64,000 nt of DNA from Dokdonella sp. (GCF_017744955.1 NZ_JAGIAG010000010.1:49180-113179); one strand, 5' to 3'. Shown: positions 26,695 through 36,609, counted from the stretch's first letter. Notes: generated from the sequence alone by a model not told the origin. Made by a program: numbers and translations.

Positions 26695-27195
26695 ATGCAC
26701 GTCGCGACCGAGACTCCCCCCGTCGATCCCGCCGAACGCGACGCGTTCTGGATGACGCGCGCGCTCGAGCTGGCGCGCCGCGCGGAAGGCGAGGGCGAGG
26801 TGCCGGTCGGCGCGATCGTGGTGCTGGGCGGCGAAGTCGTCGGCGCCGGCTGGAACCGCAACATCGGCGCCTGCGATCCGAGCGCACATGCCGAAATCGT
26901 CGCCCTGCGCGAAGCCGGCCGGCGACTCGCCAATCACCGCCTGCTCGGCGCCGAGCTGTACGCGACCCTGGAACCGTGCCCGATGTGCGCCGGCGCGATC
27001 ATCCACGCGCGCATCGCGCGCGTGGTCTACGCCGCCGCCGACCCGAAGACCGGCGCCGCCGGCAGCGTCTTCGACATCCTGCGCGACGAACGGCACAATC
27101 ACCGGGTCGAGCTGACGAGCGGCGTACTGCAGGAAGAAGCCTCACGGATGTTGACGGGCTTCTTCCGCGCGAAGCGCACGAACGGACGCGACTGA
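26695..27195 (+). CDS. tadA: tRNA-specific adenosine-34 deaminase
   Basis: 166-residue zinc deaminase that converts A34 to inosine in the tRNA-Arg(ACG) anticodon. HAE (catalytic His and Glu, about residues 65-67) and PCPMCAGAI (two Cys zinc ligands) are present, along with the TadA-specific segment DPKTGAAGS. Length is normal. Start ATG 26695 lies 6 bp after a -10-like TATCCT without a ribosome site, so the transcript may be leaderless. It is followed after 35 bp by the desaturase gene. Confidence 0.95.
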   Translation: MHVATETPPVDPAERDAFWMTRALELARRAEGEGEVPVGAIVVLGGEVVGAGWNRNIGACDPSAHAEIVALREAGRRLANHRLLGAELYATLEPCPMCAGAIIHARIARVVYAAADPKTGAAGSVFDILRDERHNHRVELTSGVLQEEASRMLTGFFRAKRTNGRD

Positions 27196-27230
27196 AGGCG
27201 CTGCGGCAAGCGCGATCGAACAGGACTGGC

Positions 27231-28178
27231 ATGAAGGCGGCGGCGACCCGGATTCCCTTGCGATTGAACCTGGTGCTGGGCAGCGCGCTGCTCGGCCTGA
27301 ACCTGTTCGTGCTGATCGCGCTGCCGCTGCTGCATGCGCCGCTGGCGTGGACAGCCGCGGCGCTGGCCGTCGTCGCGCTGCTGAGCCCGACGCTGTGGGC
27401 GTTGGTGCACGAGGCGATCCACGGCCTGCTGCATCCGCAGCGGCGCTGGAACCACCTCGGTGGCCGCGTGCTCGCGGTCGCCTTCGGCTCGCCGTTGCGC
27501 GCGATGCGTTTCGCGCATCTGCGCCACCATCGCTACAACCGCACGCGCTGGGGCAGCGACGAGATCTACGATCCCGTCACGCAGCCGCGCTGGCTCGCGT
27601 ATCTCACGCACTACGTACGCATCACCTTCGGCCTGTACGCTGCCGAGATCACGGTGCTGTTCGCCTGCTGGCTGCCGCGCTCGGTGCTGTTGCCGCCGCT
27701 GCGCGAGGCCTGCCCGGACCTGCCCGACGGCAGCGCTGGCATGGCGAAGATGCTGGAGCGCGACCTGCTCAGCGAGGAGGGCCTGCGCGAGATGCGCATC
27801 GATTCGCTCGGCGTGCTGGCGCTGTACGGCACGTCGTTCGTGCTGTACGGAAGCGCCGCCTGGCTGGTCGCCGCCTTCCTCGCGCTGCGCGCGTTCCTCG
27901 CGTCGCAGCTCGACCACGCGCCGCACCACGGCACGCCGGTGGAGCAGCGCGATCACGCCTTGAACCTGACCGCGCCGCGCTGGCTGCATCGCCTGCTGCT
28001 GAACTTCCCGCTCCATCGCACGCACCACCAGAACCCGCACCTGCCGTGGACGTCGCTGCCGCAGGCGAGCCGCTTCGACGGCGAGGACATCCCGTTCGTG
28101 CGCGGCGTGCTGCGCCAGTGGCGCGGGCCGGTCGCGATCGGCGACGCGCCGCGGGCGAGTCCGTCGTCCGCGGCATGA
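27231..28178 (+). CDS. Membrane fatty acid desaturase
   Basis: 315-residue integral membrane di-iron desaturase. The ATG has AGGA nine bases upstream. Hydrophobic segments at about residues 14-34, 38-58, 125-145 and 198-222 frame the three histidine boxes: HEAIH (about 59-63), HLRHHRYN (about 97-101) and HRTHHQN (about 262-266). Such enzymes introduce double bonds into fatty acids or related lipids, such as carotenoids and hydroxylated lipids. The exact substrate cannot be read from the sequence. It follows tadA in the same direction and may share its transcript. Confidence 0.88.
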   Translation: MKAAATRIPLRLNLVLGSALLGLNLFVLIALPLLHAPLAWTAAALAVVALLSPTLWALVHEAIHGLLHPQRRWNHLGGRVLAVAFGSPLRAMRFAHLRHHRYNRTRWGSDEIYDPVTQPRWLAYLTHYVRITFGLYAAEITVLFACWLPRSVLLPPLREACPDLPDGSAGMAKMLERDLLSEEGLREMRIDSLGVLALYGTSFVLYGSAAWLVAAFLALRAFLASQLDHAPHHGTPVEQRDHALNLTAPRWLHRLLLNFPLHRTHHQNPHLPWTSLPQASRFDGEDIPFVRGVLRQWRGPVAIGDAPRASPSSAA

Positions 28179-28187
28179 GGCTCCGTC

Positions 28188-29456
28188 TCAGTTCAGCGCA
28201 TGGCCGCGCCCGTAGGGCGGGTGGAGATCGCGCTTGATCCAGTCGGCGAGCAGTCGCAGGTAGCCTTCGGTCACGCGCGTGATCGTGCGCGAGCCGTCCG
28301 CGTTGGTGGTGAATTCCATCATGCCGTGATCGGTGTCCGGGAAGACGTAGGCGTCGATCGGCCGTCCCGCTGCGATCTGCTTGCGCAGGATCGCGCGCGT
28401 TTCCTCGATCGGCGCCTCGCGGTCCTTCTCCGCCAGCACCCACAGCAGCGGCGACTTCAGCCGCTTCAGCACGGCGACCGCGTCGTAGTCCCAGATCAGT
28501 TCCAGATTGTCGAAGCGCGCGCGGCCGACGCGGCGCAGGTCGGCGTCGCTCATGCGCAGCATGTCGCCGCTGTATTCGCCCTGGATCTTCTCGACCCAGG
28601 GCTGGCCCGCGACGTCGCGGCGCAGGCGCTCGAGCTCCTCGAAGCCGCCGGTGAAATGCGAGGAGACGATCCGCGCGGTGGCCTTCGACAGCCGCTTGAT
28701 CGAGGCGACAGCGGCTTCGTCCAGTTTCGCCTCGGCCGCTTCGCCGAGCATCTGCTCGCGATCCTCGTCGATCGGCGAGGCGACCAGGCCGAAGCCCACG
28801 GTGACGAAGTCCGCCGGCGAACGCGTCGCCGCCAGCGGCGCGACCCAGCCGCCCTGGCTGCCGCCGAAGTAGCCGCTGCGTCCGAAGCGACCGGCGGCCA
28901 GGCGGCGCCCCTCGACCAGCGCCGCCGCGGCGTCGTCGGCGAGCAGTTCGAAGTTCTGCGTGTATTCGCCGTCCGACTCGCCGGTGCCGCGCTTGTCGTA
29001 GACGAAGGTGGCGATGCCCTGCGCGGCCATGACGTAGGAATAGACGCCGCCGATCGCCGCGCGGCGCTCGGAGCCGTGCACCATGACCACCAGCGGCGGA
29101 CGCGCGTCGTTCGACGCGGCCGGCTCGATCAGGAGGCCCGTCAGCTTCGTCGCGGCGCTGGAGAACGTCGTCGGCGTCTCGCGCAACGGCAATCGCTTCC
29201 AGCTGGCGGTTCGACCGTCCGCCTCGCGCACGTTCACCGATTCGCCGGCGCAGTCGACCAGCGCGTCCGCGCTCCCGATCGCGCCGCGACGGCCGTCGAC
29301 GAACAGGTAGCGCGCCTGCCCGGTCGTTCCTTCCGCAGGCGTGGAGACGGCGAGGAAATCTCCTTTGCCGGACGTGTATGCGCCGCGCACGCATTCCGCC
29401 GCAGCGGAGCCGGTTGCCAGAACCGAGGCGATCGACAGGAAAGCGAGCCGTTTCAT
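28188..29456 (-). CDS. Secreted alpha/beta hydrolase
   Basis: 422 residues with a signal peptide (MKRLAFLSIASVLATGSAAAE). The alpha/beta hydrolase core contains the oxyanion segment MVHGSE, KRGTGES, nucleophile elbow GGSQGGW and the C-terminal catalytic His region PDTDHGMMEF; Asp in LAEKDREAP is a candidate acid. It belongs to the dienelactone-hydrolase/prolyl-oligopeptidase-like group of periplasmic esterases or peptidases. The substrate is unknown. It lies convergent to the desaturase (9-bp gap) and downstream of the amidohydrolase gene on the same strand. Confidence 0.88.
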   Translation of the reverse strand: MKRLAFLSIASVLATGSAAAECVRGAYTSGKGDFLAVSTPAEGTTGQARYLFVDGRRGAIGSADALVDCAGESVNVREADGRTASWKRLPLRETPTTFSSAATKLTGLLIEPAASNDARPPLVVMVHGSERRAAIGGVYSYVMAAQGIATFVYDKRGTGESDGEYTQNFELLADDAAAALVEGRRLAAGRFGRSGYFGGSQGGWVAPLAATRSPADFVTVGFGLVASPIDEDREQMLGEAAEAKLDEAAVASIKRLSKATARIVSSHFTGGFEELERLRRDVAGQPWVEKIQGEYSGDMLRMSDADLRRVGRARFDNLELIWDYDAVAVLKRLKSPLLWVLAEKDREAPIEETRAILRKQIAAGRPIDAYVFPDTDHGMMEFTTNADGSRTITRVTEGYLRLLADWIKRDLHPPYGRGHALN

Positions 29457-29803
29457 CGGGAGGACTCGAAAGGAAAGGGAAGGCCGGACTTTGGAGCGGC
29501 CGGCGAATTTGCAAGGAGGGATCGAGTCGACGGATGCATAGACGTCGGCGCGACTCGCCGATGAACGGTGCGCAGCGTTCGCGACGTCGTACGTCTCGAT
29601 CGCGACGCGACGGCGCGGATTCGCGGAATGTGCCGGCATGAGCCCTCCTGGGATCGGAATCGTCGGGTGAGGATTCGATCTCGCGAAGGGCGGAAAAGGT
29701 TGAAACGCGCGATGCGTTTTCGTGCTTCGTCGCGACGGCCTCGCCGGATCCGCGGGCGACGAGGCGACCGCCTGCGGCGCACCGGCCGCCTGGCGATTCC
29801 GGC
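29457..29803. other. 347-bp intergenic region upstream of the hydrolase
   Basis: Separates two minus-strand genes. It holds a short AAACGC/GCGTTT inverted repeat near 29703-29719 that could act as a weak terminator for the amidohydrolase gene. The hydrolase promoter should be here. No gene is visible. Confidence 0.4.
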
Positions 29804-31252
29804 TCAGCGAGCGGCCGCGGCGTTCCACGCGGCGACTTTCTTCCGCGTGGTGTCGAGCATTCCGTCGAGGGCTTTGCGGTCGTAGACGCGCCCGCGCAGG
29901 ATCACCGCATCGATCGCGCGCGTGGCGTCGATGTCCTGCAGCGGATCGCGCTCCAGCAGCACCAGGTCGGCAGCCTTGCCGACGGCGACGCTGCCGTAGC
30001 GATCGAGCTTGCCGAACCAGGCCGGGCCGGCGCGGGTCGCCGCCGAGAACGCCTGCGTCGGCGTCATGCCTTTCTCGACGAACAGCTTCAGTTCGTCGTG
30101 CAGACCGATGCCGGGGTAGTTGAACGAATTCAGGAAGCCCGCGTCGGTGCCCGCGATGATCGTCACGCCGGCGCGTTGCAGCATCGGCAGCACCGCCGCC
30201 ATGCGCTCGAAGTGCGCGTGGCGCGCGGCGATCGCCTCCGGACTCGCCTTGCTCGCACGCTCGATGCGCCAGTCGTAGGTCTTGCGCAGCTTCGGGCCGA
30301 TGTAGGCGAGATAGGCGTCGTCGGCGTGCATGTCGCGATCGAGGTAGGCGAGGATGCGGCTGCCGTTGAGCGTCGGCGTGACGTACACGCCGCGCTCCGC
30401 GAATCCGCGGTAGGCCGTCATCGCCGTGGCTTCGTCGAAGCCTTGGTCGATGCGCCGGTTCGCCTCGGCGCGGTCGATGCGCCCGGCGGCGAAGTCGGCG
30501 GCGATGGCGGCTTCGTCGCGCACGCCGGCCTTGAAGGCGTAGTCGATGTGCTCGATGGAGCTGATGCCGGCATCCACCGCCTGCTCGACGGTCAACGCCA
30601 TTGGGATGTGGCCCGACGAGCGCAGGCCGGCCGCCTTGGCTTTCGTCAGGGCGTACAGGAACAGCTGCGGATCGAGCGTGCTGTCGGTGATCTTCATGAA
30701 GTCGACGCGGTCCTTGCGCAGGCGCTGGATCGCGGCGTCGACGTCCGCTTCGCTGCCGACCTCGATGGTGCCTTTCCAGACCGGCTTGATGCCTTCGAGC
30801 TTCGCGCCGGAGGTGAACAGCTGCGGACCGGACAGCGTGCCGGCGGCGATCTGGTCGCGCCAGGCGAGCACCTGTTCGGGCAGGTCGCCGGAGCAGTCGC
30901 GGATGCTGGTGATGCCGTGCGCGACGTACAGCGGCAGCAGCGCCTGGTTCTCCTCGATCAGCTCGGGGCCGCCGCCGAAGTGCACGTGCATGTCCCACAG
31001 GCCGGGCGCCAGAAAGCGCTTGCTGCCGTCGACCGTGCGCTTCGCGCGCCACGTGCGCGCGATGTCCGCGTCGGAACCGACCGCGGCGATGTCGCCGCCG
31101 CGCAGCACGACGGCCTGGTCGGCGATCGTGCGTGCGTGCTCGACGTCGACGATCGTCGCGTGGCGAACGATCACGTCGCCTTCGGAGACGGCGGCGAAGG
31201 CCGGCGAGGCCGACGCGACGGCGATCGCGAGGAGGATGGATCGAGCCTTCAT
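29804..31252 (-). CDS. Secreted amidohydrolase (imidazolonepropionase-like)
   Basis: 482 residues with a signal peptide (MKARSILLAIAVASASPAFA). It is a metal-dependent hydrolase of the amidohydrolase superfamily: WDMHVHFGG (HxH pair, about residues 87-93), SSGHIPM and SIEHIDY supply further His ligands, and GTDAGF supplies the Asp. Lys in VDFMKITDST is a possible metal bridge. Related periplasmic enzymes act on dipeptides with C-terminal Pro or Arg, or on cyclic amides; the substrate here is unknown. The ATG overlaps the stop of the upstream ankyrin gene (TGATG), so the two are co-expressed and probably functionally linked. Confidence 0.9.
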   Translation of the reverse strand: MKARSILLAIAVASASPAFAAVSEGDVIVRHATIVDVEHARTIADQAVVLRGGDIAAVGSDADIARTWRAKRTVDGSKRFLAPGLWDMHVHFGGGPELIEENQALLPLYVAHGITSIRDCSGDLPEQVLAWRDQIAAGTLSGPQLFTSGAKLEGIKPVWKGTIEVGSEADVDAAIQRLRKDRVDFMKITDSTLDPQLFLYALTKAKAAGLRSSGHIPMALTVEQAVDAGISSIEHIDYAFKAGVRDEAAIAADFAAGRIDRAEANRRIDQGFDEATAMTAYRGFAERGVYVTPTLNGSRILAYLDRDMHADDAYLAYIGPKLRKTYDWRIERASKASPEAIAARHAHFERMAAVLPMLQRAGVTIIAGTDAGFLNSFNYPGIGLHDELKLFVEKGMTPTQAFSAATRAGPAWFGKLDRYGSVAVGKAADLVLLERDPLQDIDATRAIDAVILRGRVYDRKALDGMLDTTRKKVAAWNAAAAR

Positions 31253-31920
31253 CACGATTTCGCTCCTGCCGCGACGAGGATCCGCTCGATCTGCGCGTAG
31301 CCGCGTCGGCGCGCGTGTTGCAGCGGCGTGACGCCGTCGCCGTCGGCGAGATCGACGTCGGCTCCGGCTTCCACGAGCAGCTGCACGATGTCGCTGTGCT
31401 GCTTGCCGCCGTTGCCCAGGATGATCGCCTCCAGCAGTGCGGTCCAGTTCAGGCGATTGACGTGGTCGACGTCGACGCCGGCCTCGATCAGCATGCGGAC
31501 CGCCTCGACGTGGCCGCGCTCGGCGGCGGGAATCAGCGCGGTGCCGCCGTAGCGGTTCGTGCTCTCGAGGTTCGCGCCGTGGTCCAGCGTCAGGCGCAGG
31601 ATCTCCAGGTGCCCGCGCGCGCCGGCGTAGAGATAGGCGCTGTCCTGGATCGCGTCCTTGGCGTTGACGTCGGCGCCGGCGTCGACGAGGACGCGCGCCG
31701 CGTCGACGTGATTCAGGCGGGTGGCGACCAGCAGCGGCGTCTGCTGCGTCGCGTCGCGCGCGTCGACGCGCGCTCCGGCCTGCAGCAGTGCCCGGATCGC
31801 GGGCACGTCGCCTCTCGCCGCGGCGGCGTGCAGGCGCGGTTCCTGCGTTGCGGCGGAGATCGAAGGGGTCGACGCGATCATCGCGAGCGCGACCGCGTGC
31901 GTGACGGACAATGACTTCAT
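31252..31920 (-). CDS. Exported ankyrin-repeat protein
   Basis: 222 residues with a signal peptide (MKSLSVTHAVALAMIASTPSISAA) and about six ankyrin repeats, e.g. RLHAAAARGDVPAIRALLQAGARVDARD and TALIPAAERGHVEAVRMLIEAGVDVD. AAGGAAGGTG lies just before ATG 31920. Periplasmic ankyrin proteins usually bind or protect a partner enzyme. The translational coupling makes the amidohydrolase the obvious partner, though this is inference. The divergent LysR gene 106 bp away is the likely regulator of the pair. Confidence 0.9.
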   Translation of the reverse strand: MKSLSVTHAVALAMIASTPSISAATQEPRLHAAAARGDVPAIRALLQAGARVDARDATQQTPLLVATRLNHVDAARVLVDAGADVNAKDAIQDSAYLYAGARGHLEILRLTLDHGANLESTNRYGGTALIPAAERGHVEAVRMLIEAGVDVDHVNRLNWTALLEAIILGNGGKQHSDIVQLLVEAGADVDLADGDGVTPLQHARRRGYAQIERILVAAGAKS

Positions 31921-32026
31921 GGATTCACCTTCCTTCGCGTGGGCGCCGCGACGGCGCACGGCCGCTGTTCGGTGTCGACCGATCATGCTAAAAGCGCGGT
32001 CGGGCATTTGACAGCGAAATATTCGA

Positions 32027-32908
32027 ATGAACCCCAGTGCGAAACCGAATAGACCGCTCTTCGATCTCGACCTGCTCAGGGCCCTGGTGGCGGTGGCCGA
32101 TTGCGGCAGCTTCACCAGCGCCTCGGCGCGGCTGCATTCGACCCAGTCGACCGTGAGCCAGAAGATCCGGCGGCTGGAGGAGATGGCCGGCCACCGCCTG
32201 CTCGAGCGCGGCAATCGCGACGTCCGGCCGACCGATTCCGGCGAGACGCTGCTCGGTTTCGCGCGCCGCATGCTCGCCTTCAACGACGAAACGCTCGACG
32301 CGCTGTCCGGCGCGGCGTTGGCGATGACCGTGCGCCTGGGCGTTCCCGACGACTTCGCGGCGGGCCGCACCGTGGATCTGCTGGCGGCGTTCAGCCGCAA
32401 GCATCCTCACGTCAAGCTCGAAGTCACGACGGGCCTCAGCCGCGACCTCGGTGCCAGTTATGACCGCGGCGAGCTCGACCTGGTCCTGCTCAAGCAGAAG
32501 CGCCACAGCCGCGAAGCCGTCGCGCGCTGGCCCGAAACGCTGCGCTGGATCGACAGCGCGAAGCATCCGGCCTTCGACGCGGACCCTCTGCCGCTGGTCG
32601 CCTTCCCGCTGCGCGGCCTGTATCGCGACGAGATGATCCGCGTCGCCGAGGGCCTCGGGCGCGGCTGGCGCATCAGCTTCACCAGCTCCAGCCTCTCCGG
32701 CATCCAGTCGGCCGTTGCCGGCGGGCTCGGCATCAGCCTGCTGCCGGCGCGTGCCGTCACGTCGGATCACCTCGTCCTGACGCGGAAGAAAGGACTGCCG
32801 ACGATCGACACGATGGACGTCGCCTTGCTGCATCGTCCGGCTGCGGACAGGATGGTCAAGGAACTCGCCGAGGAACTGCGCCGGATGCTGGAACGCGAGC
32901 GAAAGTAG
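32027..32908 (+). CDS. LysR-type transcriptional regulator
   Basis: 293 residues. The N-terminal winged helix-turn-helix (about 14-75: FDLDLLRALVAVADCGSFTSAS then STQSTVSQKIRRLEE) is followed by the LysR effector-binding domain (VRLGVPDDFAAG, GLGISLLPARAV). It is transcribed away from the ankyrin/amidohydrolase pair across a 106-bp gap, the classic geometry for LysR control of the divergent operon. Its 3' end overlaps the convergent deaminase gene by 53 bp. Confidence 0.92.
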   Translation: MNPSAKPNRPLFDLDLLRALVAVADCGSFTSASARLHSTQSTVSQKIRRLEEMAGHRLLERGNRDVRPTDSGETLLGFARRMLAFNDETLDALSGAALAMTVRLGVPDDFAAGRTVDLLAAFSRKHPHVKLEVTTGLSRDLGASYDRGELDLVLLKQKRHSREAVARWPETLRWIDSAKHPAFDADPLPLVAFPLRGLYRDEMIRVAEGLGRGWRISFTSSSLSGIQSAVAGGLGISLLPARAVTSDHLVLTRKKGLPTIDTMDVALLHRPAADRMVKELAEELRRMLERERK

Positions 32909-34106
32909 CTTCCGAGCCTTCAGTTCCTCGTTCCGGCTCGGGGGCGGGGCGAGCCGGCAGCCACTCGCCGCGCACGACCACGCGTCTGGATCTCGGCACG
33001 CCGGCGACCGCGGCGGCGCCGTTGCAGGCCTCCAGCACGACGAAGGAAGCCTCGTCGCCGACGCCGAGGCCGTAGCCTTCGCGGCCGATCACCGACGCGG
33101 GTGCGTGCGTGATCATGTCGAGCGCGGTCAGCAGTTCGTCGTCCGTGTAGAACCCCGAGCGATAGCCGATCAGCATCGCGCGCTGGAGCATGTCGCCGTT
33201 GCCGTACGGCCACCAGGCGTCGCGGATGTTGTCGTTGCCGGAGAACACGCGCACGCCGGCCTCGCGCAGCCGCAGCACCGGCGGGAACGGGCGGTCGCCG
33301 GGCGCGTTGGTCATGATCGAGACGCCGGCGGAGGCGAGGGCGGCCGCGGTGCGCTCCGCGGTTTCCGGCGGCACCTCGCCGAGGGCGTAGGCATGGCTGA
33401 CCGCGACGCGGCCGGCCATGCCGGCGGCGGCGGTGCGCGACGCGATGCGCAGCAGTTGCTCGATGCCCTGCAGGCCGGGCTCGTGCAGGTGGATGTCGAT
33501 TTTCGCGCCGTGCCGTTCGGCGATGCCGAAGACGATGTCGAGCTGCGCGTCCGCATCGCCGTCCAGCGTGGTCGGATCGATGCCGCCGACGACGCCGGCG
33601 CCTTCGCGCATCGCGGCGTCGAGCACGTCGGCGGTGCCCGGGCAGGACACGACGCCGGCCTGCGGGAAGGCGACGATCTCGATCGCGATCCTGTCGCGCC
33701 ACTTCTCGGCGGCGTCCATCACCGCATGGAGATGCGACAGTCCCGTGGTCGCGTCGACGTCGACGTGGCAGCGCATCGCGACGGTGCCGAACGAGGCGGC
33801 CTGGGCGATCAGCGCGTCGGCGCGCCCGGCCATCGGCTTCGAGGCGGCGAGGAGCTTCTTCTCCGCGGCCAGCCGCTCGCGCAAGGTCGCGGCCGGCAGG
33901 TGCGCGCGCCAGACGTCGCCGACGAAGCTCTTGTCGAGGTGGATGTGCCCGTCGACGAAGCCCGGCAGCACCAGACTGCCGCCGAGGTCGACGACCTCGG
34001 CGGTGGCGGGCAGCATACCGGCGTCGACGAAACGCCCGTCGCGGACGACCAGACGCAGGGGATTGCCGTGGACGTCCACGGCGTTCGTGAAGACACGATC
34101 GGCCAT
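32856..34106 (-). CDS. Cytosine deaminase-like amidohydrolase
   Basis: 416 residues from ATG 34106, without a signal peptide. Metal-binding motifs of the cytosine-deaminase branch of amidohydrolases are present: DGHIHLDKSF (HxH), CHVDVD, DIHLHEPG, SHAYALG and SGNDNIRDAWWPYG (Asp). The DGHIHLDK and GNDNIRD stretches resemble CodA/N-isopropylammelide-type enzymes that deaminate pyrimidine- or triazine-like rings. The exact substrate is uncertain. The long C-terminal tail after RRVVVRGEWLP overlaps the lysR 3' end on the other strand. Confidence 0.87.
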   Translation of the reverse strand: MADRVFTNAVDVHGNPLRLVVRDGRFVDAGMLPATAEVVDLGGSLVLPGFVDGHIHLDKSFVGDVWRAHLPAATLRERLAAEKKLLAASKPMAGRADALIAQAASFGTVAMRCHVDVDATTGLSHLHAVMDAAEKWRDRIAIEIVAFPQAGVVSCPGTADVLDAAMREGAGVVGGIDPTTLDGDADAQLDIVFGIAERHGAKIDIHLHEPGLQGIEQLLRIASRTAAAGMAGRVAVSHAYALGEVPPETAERTAAALASAGVSIMTNAPGDRPFPPVLRLREAGVRVFSGNDNIRDAWWPYGNGDMLQRAMLIGYRSGFYTDDELLTALDMITHAPASVIGREGYGLGVGDEASFVVLEACNGAAAVAGVPRSRRVVVRGEWLPARPAPEPERGTEGSEATFARVPASGAVPRRVP

Positions 34107-34317
34107 TGGATGCTCTGCGCAAAGGCGATTGCTTCGACGAGGCGCGCGGGGCGCCGGAGGCGATCGCATGGGAATCGAGTCTCCAGCCTAGCGCCCATCC
34201 GCTGCATTTCCCAATGAAATGGACGGATCGAAGTCATTCATGTATCGAATACCTTCGATCCGCCCGTGCGGGGCCGAAAGCGCATCGCCGCGTTCGCGCG
34301 CGGCGATGCGCCGGGCC

Positions 34318-36609
34318 TCAGGCCGCCTGCGCCGACGCTGCGCGCAGTCCTCGCGCCGCTTCGACCATCGCGACCAGCGCGGCGCGCGTCTCCGGCCAGC
34401 CGCGCGTCTTCAGCCCGCAGTCCGGATTGACCCAGAGCTGGCCGGCGTCGAGCACCGCGGCGGCCTTGCGCAGCAGCGCGGTCATTTCCTCCACCGACGG
34501 CAGGCGCGGCGAATGGATATCGTAGACACCGGGGCCGATCTCGTTCGGATAGCGGAAGCGCACGAAGGCGTCGAGCAGCTCCATGCGCGAGCGCGAGGTC
34601 TCGATCGAGATCACGTCGGCATCCATCGCCGCGACCGCGTCGATGATGTCGTTGAACTCCGAGTAGCACATGTGGGTGTGGATCTGCGTGTCGTCGGCGA
34701 CGCCGGCGGCGCTGATGCGGAAGCATTCCACCGCCCAGGCCAGGTACGCCGGCCAGTCGGCCCGGCGCAGCGGCAGGCCTTCGCGCAGGGCCGGCTCGTC
34801 GATCTGGATCACGCGGATGCCGGCCCGTTCCAGGTCGAGCACCTCGTCGCGCAAGGCGAGCGCGATCTGCCGGCAGGTCGCCGCGCGCGTCTGGTCGTCG
34901 CGCACGAACGACCATTGCAGCATCGTCACCGGGCCGGTCAGCATGCCTTTCATCGGCTTGGCGGTCAGCGACTGCGCGTACTGCGACCAGCGCACGGTCA
35001 TCGCCGCCGGACGCTGCACGTCGCCGTAGATGATCGGCGGCTTGACGCAGCGCGAGCCGTAGCTCTGCACCCAGCCGTTCTGGGTGAAGGCGAAGCCGTC
35101 GAGCTGCTCGCCGAAGTACTCGACCATGTCGTTGCGCTCGAACTCGCCGTGCACCAGCACGTCGATGCCGATGTCCTCCTGGAAGCGCACGCAGCGTTCG
35201 GTCTCGGCGGCGAGGAAGGCGTCGTAGCCGGCGTCGGACAGCTTGCCGGCGCGATGCCTGGCGCGTGCCTGGCGCACGTCCTTGGTCTGCGGGAACGAGC
35301 CGATCGTGGTGGTCGGGAACGGCGGCAGGCGCATCCAGGCCTGCTGCGCGGAGCGACGTTCGGGGTAGGACGAGCGGCGACGCGTGTCGTCGGCCTTCAG
35401 GGCGTCGACGCGCTGCGCGACCTGCGGCTTGTGCACCTTCCTCGACGTGCGGCGCGACTCGCGGCGTTCGCGCGCGAGTTCCAGCGTCGAGGCGGTGTAG
35501 AACGCGTCCTTCGCGGCATCGACCAGCACGCGCAGTTCGTCGAGCTTCTGCGTCGCGAAGGCGAGCCAGGCCAGCATGTTCGCCGGCAGCTCGGTCTCCA
35601 GCTTGGCGTCGACCGGAACGTGCAGCAGCGAGCACGACGGCGCGACCTGCAATCGATCCGCGCCGACGCGCTGCTGCACCTGCCGCAGCCGTTCGAGCGC
35701 GCGATCCAGATCGCAGCGCCAGACGTTGCGGCCATCGACGACGCCGATCGACAGCACGCGATCGGCGGGCAACGCGTCCAGTACCGCGTCCAGCTGTTCG
35801 GGCGCGCGGACCAGGTCGACGTGCAGGCCGTCCACCGCCAGCTCCATCGCCAGGTCGAGGTTGTCGCCGAGCGCGCCGAAATAGGTCGCGAGCATCAGCT
35901 TCGGCCGGTCGGCCGCGGCGAGCGCGGCGTACGCGCGGCGATAGGCCGCGTGGTCGTCGGCGTCCTGGTCGAGCACCAGGCACGGCTCGTCGATCTGCAC
36001 CCAGCTCGCGCCGGCGTTCTTCAGCCGCTCGAGCAGTTCCGCGTAGACCGGCAGCAGGCGATCGAGCAGTTGCAGGCGGTCGCTACCGTCGGTCGTCTTC
36101 GACAGCAGCAGGAAGCTCACCGGACCGAGCAGCACCGGGCGCGCGTCGAGCCCGAGCTGCCTGGCTTCGAGGTATTCGGCGACCGGCTTGTCGCCGCGCA
36201 GGCGGAAGGATTGCCCGCCGTGCAGCTCGGGCACCAGATAGTGGTAGTTGGTGTCGAACCATTTGGTCATTTCGAGCGCCGGCAGGTCGAAGCCGCCGGT
36301 CTGCACGCCGCGCGCGAGCGCGAAATAGCCGGCCAGCGGATCGCGGTCGGCCAGGGCGCGGTAGCGCTCGGGAACGGCGTCGAACAGGAAGGCCGTGTCG
36401 AGCACGTGGTCGTACAGCGAGAAGTCGTTGCAGGGCACGACGTCGGCGCCGGCTTCGCGCTGCACGCGCCAATGGCGCTGCCGCAGGTCGCGGGCGACGT
36501 CCTGCAGCTCCTGCGCGGAGGCTTCGCCGCGCCAATGGCTTTCCAGGGCGGATTTCAGCTCGCGCTTCGCACCGATGCGGGGGAAGCCGAGATTGGTAAC
36601 GAGTGTCAT
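34318..36609 (-). CDS. metE: Cobalamin-independent methionine synthase
   Basis: 763-residue MetE, which transfers a methyl group from methyl-tetrahydrofolate-Glu3 to homocysteine. The N-terminal domain starts TLVTNLGFPRIGAKRELK. The catalytic C-terminal barrel carries TTTIGSFPQTK, HGEFERNDMVEYF and the zinc ligands in HTHMCYSEF (His, Cys) and DCGLKTRG (Cys). Full length. GAGGAAACG lies about ten bases before the ATG. A cobalamin riboswitch precedes it, so expression should fall when B12 is available. That implies the organism also has a B12-dependent MetH or imports B12. Confidence 0.97.
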   Translation of the reverse strand: MTLVTNLGFPRIGAKRELKSALESHWRGEASAQELQDVARDLRQRHWRVQREAGADVVPCNDFSLYDHVLDTAFLFDAVPERYRALADRDPLAGYFALARGVQTGGFDLPALEMTKWFDTNYHYLVPELHGGQSFRLRGDKPVAEYLEARQLGLDARPVLLGPVSFLLLSKTTDGSDRLQLLDRLLPVYAELLERLKNAGASWVQIDEPCLVLDQDADDHAAYRRAYAALAAADRPKLMLATYFGALGDNLDLAMELAVDGLHVDLVRAPEQLDAVLDALPADRVLSIGVVDGRNVWRCDLDRALERLRQVQQRVGADRLQVAPSCSLLHVPVDAKLETELPANMLAWLAFATQKLDELRVLVDAAKDAFYTASTLELARERRESRRTSRKVHKPQVAQRVDALKADDTRRRSSYPERRSAQQAWMRLPPFPTTTIGSFPQTKDVRQARARHRAGKLSDAGYDAFLAAETERCVRFQEDIGIDVLVHGEFERNDMVEYFGEQLDGFAFTQNGWVQSYGSRCVKPPIIYGDVQRPAAMTVRWSQYAQSLTAKPMKGMLTGPVTMLQWSFVRDDQTRAATCRQIALALRDEVLDLERAGIRVIQIDEPALREGLPLRRADWPAYLAWAVECFRISAAGVADDTQIHTHMCYSEFNDIIDAVAAMDADVISIETSRSRMELLDAFVRFRYPNEIGPGVYDIHSPRLPSVEEMTALLRKAAAVLDAGQLWVNPDCGLKTRGWPETRAALVAMVEAARGLRAASAQAA

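Noticed and set aside
28188..31052. Single 954-residue minus-strand gene covering hydrolase and amidohydrolase
   Set aside because: The part right of 29456 is out of frame with the real amidohydrolase; the hydrolase has its own start and signal peptide at 29456.
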